64,000 bases of DNA from Actinacidiphila guanduensis (GTDB lineage Bacteria; Actinomycetota; Actinomycetes; Streptomycetales; Streptomycetaceae). The notes below the pieces were generated by a model, which saw only the letters and a program-made list of their open reading frames with translations, was not told the DNA's origin and made no database searches. The stretch is taken from contig NZ_FNIE01000005.1 of NCBI RefSeq assembly GCF_900103985.1, forward strand, positions 186,001-250,000. Direction: 5' to 3'. Below, one piece after another: positions 52,911 through 61,033 of the stretch; the stretch's first letter is position 1; every line of letters starts with the position of its first letter. Made by a program: the position numbers and the translations under genes.

Positions 52911-53501
52911 GTGTTCCGACGTCGTTCCCCAGAAGATGAGCAGGCCCCGCGCGCGAGTACGGCACTGCTCGACGAGCAGCAGCGCGACCCGCAGGCGCCC
53001 AAGGGCCGCCCCACGCCCAAGCGCAGCGAGGCGCAGAGCGCCCGCCGCAAGTCGGCGACCACGCCGACCGACCGCAAGTCGGCCGCCAAGCAGGCCCGCG
53101 AGGCCCGCCGGGTGGACCTCGCCAAGCAGCGCGAGGCGCTGGCCGGCGGTGACGAGCGGTACCTGCCGGCCCGCGACAAGGGACCGGTGCGCCGCTTCGT
53201 CCGGGACTACGTCGACTCCCGCTACCGGGTGGCCGAGTTCTTCCTGCCGCTGGCCGTGGTGATCCTCATCCTGAGCATCGTCGGCTCGCTGCAGAACCTG
53301 TCGCTGCTGCTGTGGCTGGTCGTGATCGTCGGCATCGTGGTCGACTCGATCGTCACCGTGGTGCTGCTGCGCCGGCAGCTGCGCACCCGCTTCCCCGACA
53401 AGAACACCAAGGGCACCACGGCGTACGCGCTGATGCGGTCCCTCCAGATGCGCCGGTTGCGCCTGCCCAAGCCGCAGGTGGGCCGGGGCAGCAACCGCTG
53501 A
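52911..53501 (+). CDS. DUF3043 membrane protein
   Basis: A 196-aa actinobacterial protein. The N-terminus MFRRRSPEDEQ and KGRPTPKRSEAQSARR, then the conserved ERYLPARDKGPVRRFVRDYVDSRYRVAEFFLP, precede two membrane helices (LAVVILILSIVG and LLLWLVVIVGIVVDSIVTVVLL). GTG 52911 is the start, with GGAGGC unusually close. Next to pspA in the divergent direction in Streptomyces, as I recall. Function unknown. Confidence 0.9.
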   Translation: MFRRRSPEDEQAPRASTALLDEQQRDPQAPKGRPTPKRSEAQSARRKSATTPTDRKSAAKQAREARRVDLAKQREALAGGDERYLPARDKGPVRRFVRDYVDSRYRVAEFFLPLAVVILILSIVGSLQNLSLLLWLVVIVGIVVDSIVTVVLLRRQLRTRFPDKNTKGTTAYALMRSLQMRRLRLPKPQVGRGSNR

Positions 53502-54331
53502 CCACCGGGTACGGGGGCCCGGGGGCCGGCGGGTTCGCCGGTGGCGCGGACACCTGGCTCGCCGGCCTCGGCGGGCTGCGGAACACGGTCCGCCAGGAGC
53601 TCGTGGCGCGCCAGCTCGACGAGCAGCTCGCGGAGTGCTTCGCGCGGCCTGCGGGCGGCCACGCCCACGGCCGGCTGCGCGTGCTCGACATCGGCCCCGG
53701 CCAGGGCACCCAGGCGCTGCGGCTGGCCCGGCTCGGCCATGTGGTGACGGGGCTGGAGTCCGATCCGGCGATGCTGAACGCGCTGCGGCAGGCGGTGGCG
53801 GCCGAGCCGGCCGACGTGCGCCAGCGCTTCGTCGTGCTGCGCGGCGACGGCCGCGAGACCGGCCGGCACTTCGGGCCGGCCTGCTTCGACGTCGTGCTCT
53901 GCCACGGCGTGCTCATGTACGTGGCCGATCCCGAGCCGCTGCTCGCCGCGCTCGCCCGGGTGCTCGCGCCTGGCGGCATGCTGTCGCTGCTGGTGCGCAA
54001 CGGGGACGCGCTCGCGATGCGCCCCGGGCTCCAGGGGGACTGGACCGCGGCGCTGGGCGCCTTCGGCTCCGACGCCTACACCAACCGGCTCGGCCTGGCC
54101 ACGCGCGCCGACCGGCTCGAACCGCTGACGGCCACCTTGCGCGGCATCGGCGTGCCGCTGCGGGCCTGGTACGGGGTGCGGGTCTTCACCGACGCGGCGC
54201 CCGACCACGCGGTGGCCCCGCACGACCCGCACGAGCTGGAGCTGCTGCTGGCCGCCGAGGAGCGGGCCGGGCGGACGGACCCGTACCGGGCGGTGGCGGC
54301 GCTGCTGCACCTGTGCGGGGTGCGGGGCTGA
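53498..54331 (+). CDS. Class I SAM-dependent methyltransferase
   Basis: A 277-aa methyltransferase. Motif I LRVLDIGPGQGTQALRLA, motif II LESDP, post I GDGRE, and motif III LLAALARVLAPGGMLSLLV are all present. The N-terminal part WLAGLGGLRNTVRQELVARQLDEQL is also conserved, but has no ATG or GTG in front of it. The only plausible start that keeps it is CTG 53498, whose CTGA overlaps the DUF3043 stop; GTG near 53602 would delete about 35 residues. I use CTG with caution. Substrate unknown. Confidence 0.75.
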   Translation: MTTGYGGPGAGGFAGGADTWLAGLGGLRNTVRQELVARQLDEQLAECFARPAGGHAHGRLRVLDIGPGQGTQALRLARLGHVVTGLESDPAMLNALRQAVAAEPADVRQRFVVLRGDGRETGRHFGPACFDVVLCHGVLMYVADPEPLLAALARVLAPGGMLSLLVRNGDALAMRPGLQGDWTAALGAFGSDAYTNRLGLATRADRLEPLTATLRGIGVPLRAWYGVRVFTDAAPDHAVAPHDPHELELLLAAEERAGRTDPYRAVAALLHLCGVRG

Positions 54332-54384
54332 GCCTGCACCTGCGCGGGGGACGGGGCTGACGGTTCCGCCGGCCGGGCGGGACC

Positions 54385-54424
54385 CGCCGGACCTTGCCGG
54401 ACCGCGCCGGACCGCGCCGGACGT
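54385..54424. repeat. Ten-base tandem repeat
   Basis: Four units of CGCCGGACC(T/G)-like sequence (CGCCGGACCT, TGCCGGACCG, CGCCGGACCG, CGCCGGACGT) in the 232-base gap before the protease gene. No function seen. Confidence 0.5.
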
Positions 54425-54563
54425 CGGGGGACACCGCCCGAGGGCCTGCCTCCGTACCGGCCCAGTCGGAAGAGCCGCCGGGGACGGCGTAGCGCCCGGT
54501 GAGCGGGACCCGATTGGCGGTGCGGGCCGGGCCACGGGGTGCCGCGAAAGGGACAATTCAGAC

Positions 54564-55664
54564 ATGAGTCGATCGCGCGCCCCTCGTTCCCGCCCGCTGC
54601 TGTCCGGCGCCGCCGCCCTGGTGTGCGTCACCGCCGTGCTCGCCTCCGGGTGCAGTTCCTCCTCCGGCGCCAAGAGCCACGCCCAGTCCACCCCGTCCGG
54701 CGGTGTGCAGCCCGCCGCCGACACGCAGGGCGGCTCCGCCGCGGGCCTGCAGGAGGCCTACCAGAGCGCGGTCCGGGCCGTCCTGCCGTCGGTGGTCCAG
54801 ATCACCACCACCGAGGACCTCGGCTCGGGCGTCGTCTACGACACCAAGGGCGACATCGTCACCAACGCGCACGTGGTCGGCAACGCGAAGACCTTCCAGG
54901 TCCAACTCGCCACTGGCGGGCGGCCGTTGGCCGCGCGGCTGGTGTCGTCCTTCGCGGCGAACGACCTGGCGGTCGTCCGGCTGGACTCGCCGCCCAGCGG
55001 CCTGAGGCCGGCCACCTTCGCCGACTCGGGGAAGGTCGAGGTCGGGCAGCTGGTGCTCGCGATGGGCAACCCGCTGGGGCTGTCCAGCAGCGTGACGCAG
55101 GGCATCGTCTCGGCGACGGACCGCACGGTCAGCGAGGGGGAGTCCGGCGGCGGCACCGGGGCCACCATCCCCGACATGGTGCAGACGTCCGCGGCGATCA
55201 ACCCGGGCAACAGCGGCGGCGCGCTGGTGAACCTGGACAACCAGGTCATCGGCATCCCCACGCTCGCCGCCACCGACCCCCAGCTCGGCAGCGGCGCCGC
55301 GCCCGGCATCGGCTTCGCGATCCCGTCCTCGGCGGTCAAGCGGATCGCCGGCCAGATCATCGAGAACGGGCACGTCACCGACTCCGGGCGGGCGGCACTC
55401 GACGTCACGGTGCGCGGGGTCCTCGGCCCGAACGACCAGCCGGCCGGCGCGGCGATCGTCAGCGCACCGCAGAACGGCGCGGCGGCCAAGGCGGGGCTGC
55501 GGGCCGGGGACGTGATCACCAAGCTGGGCGGGACCACGATCACGACCGTGCAGTCGCTGACCGAGTCGCTGGCGAACCGCAAGCCGGGGGACAAGGTGCA
55601 GGTGACGTACGTGCGCGGCAATGACACGCGGACCGCGCAGGTGACGTTGGGGTCGCTCGGGTAG
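54564..55664 (+). CDS. Lipoprotein HtrA-like serine protease with PDZ domain
   Basis: A 366-aa exported protease. The signal peptide ends in a lipobox (VLASGC, C30), so it should be membrane anchored. The chymotrypsin-fold triad is H in IVTNAHVVG, D in ANDLAVVRL and S in INPGNSGGALV. A PDZ domain (GAAIVSAPQNGAAAKAGLRAGDVITKLGG) fills the C-terminus. ATG 54564 is used. Typical of envelope protein quality control; close to the PspA genes in the neighbouring direction. Confidence 0.95.
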   Translation: MSRSRAPRSRPLLSGAAALVCVTAVLASGCSSSSGAKSHAQSTPSGGVQPAADTQGGSAAGLQEAYQSAVRAVLPSVVQITTTEDLGSGVVYDTKGDIVTNAHVVGNAKTFQVQLATGGRPLAARLVSSFAANDLAVVRLDSPPSGLRPATFADSGKVEVGQLVLAMGNPLGLSSSVTQGIVSATDRTVSEGESGGGTGATIPDMVQTSAAINPGNSGGALVNLDNQVIGIPTLAATDPQLGSGAAPGIGFAIPSSAVKRIAGQIIENGHVTDSGRAALDVTVRGVLGPNDQPAGAAIVSAPQNGAAAKAGLRAGDVITKLGGTTITTVQSLTESLANRKPGDKVQVTYVRGNDTRTAQVTLGSLG

Positions 55665-55673
55665 CGGCCGGCC

Positions 55674-55955
55674 CTACGACTCCTCGGGGGCCGGGTCCGC
55701 GGCGGGTTCCCCGACGGGGTCCGCGGCAGGGTCCGTGGCGGGTTCGGCCGTGGACTCCTCGTGGAGGCTCATCGGGCCGTACACCTTGGCGTCGCCGTCG
55801 AAGAGGGTCACCTGGTCGGCGCCGCCGGCGGCGAGCTCCTTCCAGAACTCGCCGACCCAGGACTCGGCGTCGCCCTGCGTCGGGAACTCCTCGGGCAGCA
55901 CCGCGGGCTGCACTTCGGTGCCGTCGGCCTTCTCGAACCGCCACGTCCACGCCAT
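55674..55955 (-). CDS. Small acidic conserved hypothetical protein
   Basis: A 93-aa protein: MAWTWRFEKADGTEV, then FPTQGDAESWVGEFWKELAAGGADQVTLF, a small alpha/beta fold common in Streptomyces, followed by a Pro/Ala/Asp/Glu-rich tail. ATG 55955 has GAGGAG upstream. Its stop is nine bases from that of the protease in convergent direction. Function unknown; I recall many copies of this type in Streptomyces genomes. Confidence 0.75.
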   Translation of the reverse strand: MAWTWRFEKADGTEVQPAVLPEEFPTQGDAESWVGEFWKELAAGGADQVTLFDGDAKVYGPMSLHEESTAEPATDPAADPVGEPAADPAPEES

Positions 55956-56830
55956 GTTCTCTCCTCACTCGGGGTACCAGGGGTACGGTATCGCTGCGCT
56001 GGCTTGCGGGGGGCTACTCGCCGTCCGGGTTCCCCTACGGTGCCGGGTGCGGCCTCGCCGTGGCCGGTCGCGCAGTTCCTCGCGCCCCTTTCGGGGTCTC
56101 GTGTGCCCCACGGGGTGTGATGCCGTCGCGGGGCGGGTGGCCTCTTCTCGCGCAGTTCCTCGCGCCCCTGCGGCTCTGCGTCTGCCTTGCGTGGTTCGTC
56201 TCCGGCCGCCGGGCCGGTGGGTGGTTGCTCGCGCAGTTCCTCGCGCCCCCAAGAAGCGGCAGCCCGTCTGCCCTGCTCGCGTCGTTTCCGGCTGCAGGCC
56301 GGTCGGTGGCCGGTCGCGCAGTTCCTCGCGCCCCTGCCGTTTCGCGTCTGCCGCGTGCGGTTCGTCTCCGGCCGCTGGGCCGGTTGTGGGCTGGTCGCGC
56401 AGTTCCTCGCGCACCTTTCGGGGCCCGTGTGCCCCACGGGGTGTGATGCCGTCGCGGGGCCGGTGGCCTCTTCTCGCGCAGTTCCTCGCGCCCCTGCGGC
56501 TTTGCGTCTGCCGCGTGCGGTTCGTCTCCGGCCGCCGGGCCGGTTGTGGGCTGGTCGCGCAGTTCCTCGCGCCCCCAAGAAGCGGCAGCCCGTCTGCCCT
56601 GCTCGCGCCGGTTCCGGCCGCAGGCCGGTCGGTGGCTGGTCGCGCCGTTCCTCGTGCCCCTGCGGCTTTGCGTCTGCCCCATGGGGTTCGTCTCCGGCCG
56701 GCAGGTCGGTCGTGGGCTGGTCGCGCCGTTCCCTGCGCCCCCGAGCAGTGGCAACGCGTCTGTCCCGCTCGCGTCGGTTCCGGCTGCGGGCCGGTGGGCG
56801 GGGGGATGGGGGGCGGGGGAAGATCGGGGG
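55956..56830. repeat. Array of nine roughly 81-base repeats in a gene-free stretch
   Basis: The unit core (TCGCGCAGTTCCTCGCGCCC) recurs at about 56069, 56151, 56232, 56313, 56395, 56475, 56556, 56640 and 56721. A higher period of four units (about 327-330 bases) is visible: CCCCACGGGGTGTGATGCCG occurs at about 56106 and 56433, and AAGAAGCGGCAGCCCGTCTG at about 56252 and 56577. Because 81 is a multiple of three, frames stay open on both strands, but codon pattern and lack of a start argue against a protein. It differs from CRISPR: no short spacers. Confidence 0.8.
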
Positions 56831-58042
56831 GTGGAGATCACTGTGCTGGGGGGTGGGGCGGTCGAGGGGCTGCCTGTCGGGGGGTGCCCCTGTGCGGGGT
56901 GCGCCGCTGCGGTGGGCGCGGGTGCGCGGGGGGCCACCGCGGTGCTCGTGGACGGGGTGGTGCTGCTGGACCTGACGCCGGGCGCCGCGCTGGCGGCCGC
57001 GCGGGCCGGACGGAGCCTCGCCGGCCTGCGCCTCGTCCTGCTCTCGCACCCGCACGACGGTCCCCCCGTGGAGATCCCCCCCGGCCTGCCCGCGCCCGCG
57101 CGGGTGCCCGACGGGCAGCGGCTGCCGCTCACCACCGGCCACCGCGTCCGCGCGGTCGCCGTGGACGGGCCCGGCACGGGGTACGCCGTCGACTCCCCCG
57201 ACGGCCTGCGCATGCTGTACTTGCCGCCCGGTTGCGCCCCCGCGGGCCTTTCCGCGGGGGGCGACGGCGAGCCCGCGCCGTACGACCTTGTGCTGCTCGA
57301 CGTCGTCGGGCGCCCCGACGCCCTGGCCCGGCTGCGCGCGGCCGGCGCGGTCACCGGCACCACGGACGTCGTCGCCGTCCACATCGGCCACGACGCCCCG
57401 CCCGAGCCCGAACTGTCGCGGCGGCTGGCCGCGTTGGGCGCCCGCGCCGTGCCGGACGGCACCACGCTGGTGGCCGGCGACTACCAGGACGTGCCCGACG
57501 TTCCGCGCCGCACCCTCGTCCTCGGCGGCGCCCGCTCCGGCAAGTCCGCCGAGGCCGAGCGGCGGCTGGCCGCCTTCCCCGACGTCCTCTACGTCGCCAC
57601 CGGCGGCACCCGCGAGGGGGACGGCGAGTGGGCCGCCCGGGTGGCCGCGCACCGCGAGCGGCGCCCCGCGTCCTGGCGCACCGCCGAGACATGCGACCTG
57701 CTGCCGCTGCTCGCTGACCCCGACGGCCCGCCGCTGCTCGTGGACTGCCTCTCTCTGTGGCTCACCCACACCATGGACGCGGCCGGCGCCTGGGACGACG
57801 CCGCATGGAAGGACGGCGCCGCCACTGCCGTCCGCGCCCAGGTGGACGCGCTGTGCAAGGCGTGGCGGGCCACCCGCCGTACCGCCGTCGTGGTCTCCAA
57901 CGAGGTGGGCTCCGGCGTCGTCCCCGCCACCGCCTCCGGCCGCCGTTTCCGCGACGAGCTGGGCCGCCTCAACGCGGCCGTCGCCGAACGCTCCGACCAC
58001 GTCCTGCTGATGGTCGCGGGGCTCCCGGTGACGCTGCGGTAG
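56831..58042 (+). CDS. cobU: Bifunctional adenosylcobinamide kinase/guanylyltransferase with N-terminal MBL-like domain
   Basis: A 403-aa protein. The C-terminal half is CobU: P-loop LGGARSGKSAEAERR near residue 236, then YVATGG, HRERRPASWRTAET (H guanylylated), LVDCLSLWLTHTM and VVSNEVGSGVVP. The N-terminal 230 residues look like a degraded metallo-beta-lactamase fold (GGCPCAGCAA start, LLSHPHDGPPVE). GTG 56831 is chosen, after GCGGGGGAAG. Phosphorylates and guanylylates cobinamide in B12 assembly. cobT follows after 751 bases. Confidence 0.92.
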   Translation: MEITVLGGGAVEGLPVGGCPCAGCAAAVGAGARGATAVLVDGVVLLDLTPGAALAAARAGRSLAGLRLVLLSHPHDGPPVEIPPGLPAPARVPDGQRLPLTTGHRVRAVAVDGPGTGYAVDSPDGLRMLYLPPGCAPAGLSAGGDGEPAPYDLVLLDVVGRPDALARLRAAGAVTGTTDVVAVHIGHDAPPEPELSRRLAALGARAVPDGTTLVAGDYQDVPDVPRRTLVLGGARSGKSAEAERRLAAFPDVLYVATGGTREGDGEWAARVAAHRERRPASWRTAETCDLLPLLADPDGPPLLVDCLSLWLTHTMDAAGAWDDAAWKDGAATAVRAQVDALCKAWRATRRTAVVVSNEVGSGVVPATASGRRFRDELGRLNAAVAERSDHVLLMVAGLPVTLR

Positions 58043-58793
58043 CCCTCACCCGCAGGCCCGGCGGCGTACGGTCCCGGCGGCCACGGCCCTTTGGGCCGGG
58101 GTGGCCCTTCCGGCCGGGGCGCAGGTGGCGGGCGCGTCCAACGGGCGGGCGACCGGCATCGGTGCGGTGGCGGTCCGGCGGAAGGGGACGGTGAGGCGCG
58201 TCCAACGGGCGGGCGACCGGTATCGGAACGGTGGCGGTCCGGCGGAACGGGACGGTGGGGACCATCCCCCGCACGGGCCGCCCGAGTCGCCCGAGCCGGT
58301 CGCGCCCGGCGTCGCCCTGCCGGTCTTCGGGGCGATCCGCCCCTGTGGCTCCCGGAGCAGGTGCCTGCGGGCTTCGCCGCGCGAGCGCACGCGTGAGCGT
58401 GCGGCCCCGGCCCCGGCGAGCGGCGGCTGACCGGTTCGGCGGGTCGGCCCGCCCCGTCGGCGCGTCTTTGCGGCGCCTGCACTGCGAGTGCACGCGTCGC
58501 CGTACGGCCGCGGCCCCAGCGAGTGGCGGCGGATCGGCTCGCCCGGGCGGGGTGTTGGCGTGTTCTCCGGAGCATGCACCGCGAGTGCACGCGTCGCCGC
58601 ATGGACCCGGTCCCGGCGAGTGGCGGCGGACTCGGCTCGGCCCGGCGGCCCGCCCTGTCGGGGTGTCGGCGCGTCTGTCCAGGGCCCGCGGCTCGGTGGT
58701 GGCCCGCTTGCTTTGTTTCGCGGGCCCGCGCGGTCGGGTTCGGGGTGAGGCCGGGCGGGCGGGGGAGCGGGGGCGGGCGGTAACGTTCGGCGG
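58043..58793. repeat. Gene-free stretch with two repeat families
   Basis: A 64-base tandem pair (58132-58195 and 58196-58259) starts GCGCGTCCAACGGGCGGGCG and ends GGCGGTCCGGCGGA. Three copies of a different unit with CGAGTGCACGCGTCGCC and GGCGAGTGGCGGCGGA follow near 58381, 58480 and 58573, about 95 bases apart. No gene or riboswitch is seen between cobU and cobT. Confidence 0.6.
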
Positions 58794-59831
58794 GTGAGTG
58801 GGATCGAGATGGATGAGTTCGCGGCACTGGTGGAGCGGCCGGACGCAGGGGTGCGGCGGGACTCGCAGGAGCGCTGGGCCGGGCTGGTGCGGCCGGCCGG
58901 CGGCCTCGGCAAGGTGGCCGAACTGGCGGACTGGCTCGCCGCCGTGCAGGGCCAGGCCGTGGCCCGGCCGATCACCCGGCCCCGGCTGCTGGTCTTCGCC
59001 GGCGACCACGGCGTGGCCGCGCTGGACGTGTCGGCGAACCCCGCGGGCGGTACGGCCGCGCTGGTGCGGGCGGCGCTGGAGGGCGGCACGCCCGCGGCCG
59101 TTCTCGCCCGGGAGTACGGTGCCCAGTTGCGCGTGGTGGACATGGGCGTGGACTGCGATCCCGGGGAGCTGCCCGCCGACGTCACCGCGCACCGGGTCCG
59201 CCGCGGCTCCGGCCGGCTCGACGTCGAGGACGCGCTGACGCCCGAGGAGGCGGAGAAGGCGTTCCGTACGGGGATGGCGCTCGCCGACGAGGAGGCCGAC
59301 TCGGGGACGGACCTGGTCCTGCTCGGTGACCTCAGCGTGGGCGGCACCACCGTGGCCGGTGTGCTGATCGCCGCGCTGTGCGGCACGGACGCCTCCGTCG
59401 TGACCGGCCGGGGCTCGGGGATCGACGACCTCGCCTGGATGCGGAAGTGCGCGGCGATCCGGGACGGGTTGCGGCGGGCGCGGCCCGTGCTCGGGGACCA
59501 GCTGGCGCTGCTCGCGGCGGTCGGCGGGGCGGACTTCGCGGCCACGACGGGGTTCCTGCTGCAGGCGGCGGTGCGCAAGCTGCCGGTCGTGCTCGACGGG
59601 GTGGTCAGCGCGGCCTGCGCGCTGGTGGCGCAGCGGGTGGCCTTCCGGGCGCCCGACTGGTGGGCGGCCGGCTCCGCCGGCGGTGAGCCCGGCCAGGCGA
59701 AGGCGCTGGACCGTATCTCCCTCGAGCCGCTGGTCGACCGCGGGGTCCGCGTCGGCGGTGGAACGGGGGCGCTTCTCGCGCTGCCGCTCCTGCAAGGAGC
59801 CGCGCGGCTTTCCGCCGAGCTCGCGCTCTGA
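58794..59831 (+). CDS. cobT: Nicotinate-nucleotide-dimethylbenzimidazole phosphoribosyltransferase
   Basis: Makes alpha-ribazole phosphate for the lower ligand of B12. The 345-aa product has the family markers RPRLLVFAGDHGVAALDVSANP, LGDLSVGGTTVAGVLIAAL, VTGRGSGIDD and, near the end, SLEPLVDRGVRVGGGTGALLALPLL, in which E is the catalytic base. GTG 58794 is the start, with GGGAGCGGGGGCGGG upstream. cobU-like lies upstream in the same direction. Confidence 0.96.
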   Translation: MSGIEMDEFAALVERPDAGVRRDSQERWAGLVRPAGGLGKVAELADWLAAVQGQAVARPITRPRLLVFAGDHGVAALDVSANPAGGTAALVRAALEGGTPAAVLAREYGAQLRVVDMGVDCDPGELPADVTAHRVRRGSGRLDVEDALTPEEAEKAFRTGMALADEEADSGTDLVLLGDLSVGGTTVAGVLIAALCGTDASVVTGRGSGIDDLAWMRKCAAIRDGLRRARPVLGDQLALLAAVGGADFAATTGFLLQAAVRKLPVVLDGVVSAACALVAQRVAFRAPDWWAAGSAGGEPGQAKALDRISLEPLVDRGVRVGGGTGALLALPLLQGAARLSAELAL

Positions 59832-60065
59832 ACGTACGGAGGGTTCCACCGCCTCCACGCGCGTGGGGTGCCGCTCCCGCGCGGGGCACTGCGTGCGGCT
59901 CGAAGGGGCGCGGCCGGCAGTTGCTGTGTCGGGCTTCGCCGCCGGGGCGAAGGGGCGGCCCGTCCCGGCCCACCGGCCGGTTCTGGGTTGGTGGGGGTGC
60001 CCCCTCCGGAGGAGCCGTTCCCGCGTCCCTGAAAGCCTTGCCCTGCTTGCTCGATGGGCTCCCGG
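59832..60065. repeat. Intergenic region with a relic of the dispersed repeat
   Basis: Holds GTGTCGGGCTTCGCC (also near 7336) and GGGGGTGCCCCCTCCGGAGG, a short GC palindrome. It lies between convergent cobT and the GNAT gene. No gene is supported. Confidence 0.45.
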
Positions 60066-60935
60066 CTAGGGCAATGTGCGGGGGGTCAGGGCCAGTTCCG
60101 GGGGGTGGAGGAGGCGGAGGGCCAGGAAGCCCGAGGGGGTGATGGCCAGGCCCGCTGTGACGGCCACGTCGAGGGCCCATTGGGCTTCGGCGGGGACGTG
60201 GGTGATGCGGATCGTGTCGCCGGGGGGCGTGGCGAGGAGGGCCGCGGTCAGCAGGCGGGTGGCCAGGCGGCGGGAGGTGGCGGCCAGGGCCTCGACGCGG
60301 CCGGGGCGGGCGTAGCAGTAACCCGTGCCCGCGAGGTCGTCGACGACGAGCAGCGTGTGGTGCCGGAGCAGTTCCTCGTGGTCGGGCCCGTGCGCCCCGC
60401 CGCGGGTGCGGCGGTCCACGGAGTCCATCAACTCCCGGTGCCGCTCGGTCCCTTCGTGCACCGGCCCGTCCAGCGGCCCGAGCCGGCCCGCGTCCACGAC
60501 GCCGGACAGCCGCATGGTCGGGTGCAGGGTGAGTCCCGCGCGCCGCAGGGTCCGCGCGGCCACCGGGTCGTCCGGCAGGCAGGCGATGCCGCGCAGGCAG
60601 GCCCGCCCGTAGTCCAGCGCCCGGGCGAGCAGCGCCTTGCCGACCTCCTTGCCCTGCGCGCCCGGTACGACGGCGAGCAGCGAAAGCGCCCAGGTGCCCT
60701 CGCGTTTGGACGAGAGCACCGCGCCCACGGGCCCGGCGCCCTCGTCCTCCATCACCCAGCAGCCGCCCGGGTCGGTGCGGGCCAGGTGCCGGATCCGGCT
60801 GTGCTGCCGGGCCACGCGGGCGGCCGCGGGACCGCCCGGACCGTACAGGGAGTGCGGCTCGCCGAACGCGGCGGCCGCGATCTCCCGTACCAGCTCGGCG
60901 TCCTGTTCGTCGTCGCGCACCGGCCGCAGAAGCAC
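60066..60935 (-). CDS. GNAT-family N-acetyltransferase-like protein
   Basis: A 289-aa protein with a GNAT core: VVPGAQGKEVGKALLARALDYGRA (acetyl-CoA binding, Q/RxxGxG/A type), preceded by a beta-strand ALSLLAV and followed by HPTMRLSGVVDAG. The C-terminal 120 residues could be a second, degenerate acetyltransferase-like domain. Start GTG 60935 (VLLRPVRDDEQDAELVREIAAAAFG). Substrate unknown. It converges on cobT, and nadA lies upstream of it in the same direction. Confidence 0.85.
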   Translation of the reverse strand: MLLRPVRDDEQDAELVREIAAAAFGEPHSLYGPGGPAAARVARQHSRIRHLARTDPGGCWVMEDEGAGPVGAVLSSKREGTWALSLLAVVPGAQGKEVGKALLARALDYGRACLRGIACLPDDPVAARTLRRAGLTLHPTMRLSGVVDAGRLGPLDGPVHEGTERHRELMDSVDRRTRGGAHGPDHEELLRHHTLLVVDDLAGTGYCYARPGRVEALAATSRRLATRLLTAALLATPPGDTIRITHVPAEAQWALDVAVTAGLAITPSGFLALRLLHPPELALTPRTLP

Positions 60936-61033
60936 CGTTCCATCATGCCTCGCGCGAACTGCCGTGTGCCCGCAACCCGTTGAGGACACCTTGAGGACCC
61001 GGTGAGTACCCCGTGAGACCTGGGGGTGCTCGG

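Noticed and set aside
56060..56760. Possible CRISPR array
   Set aside because: Units of about 81 bases are similar over their whole length and show a superperiod; there are no short unique spacers and no cas genes.
55735..57717. Very long open frame through the repeat array into cobU-like
   Set aside because: The unit length is a multiple of three, so frames stay open on both strands; the true cobU-like frame is different and begins at 56831.
46840..58793. Cobalamin riboswitch near cobS, cobU or cobT
   Set aside because: I looked for the B12-box pattern (GCCACTG) in the upstream gaps and did not find a convincing one.
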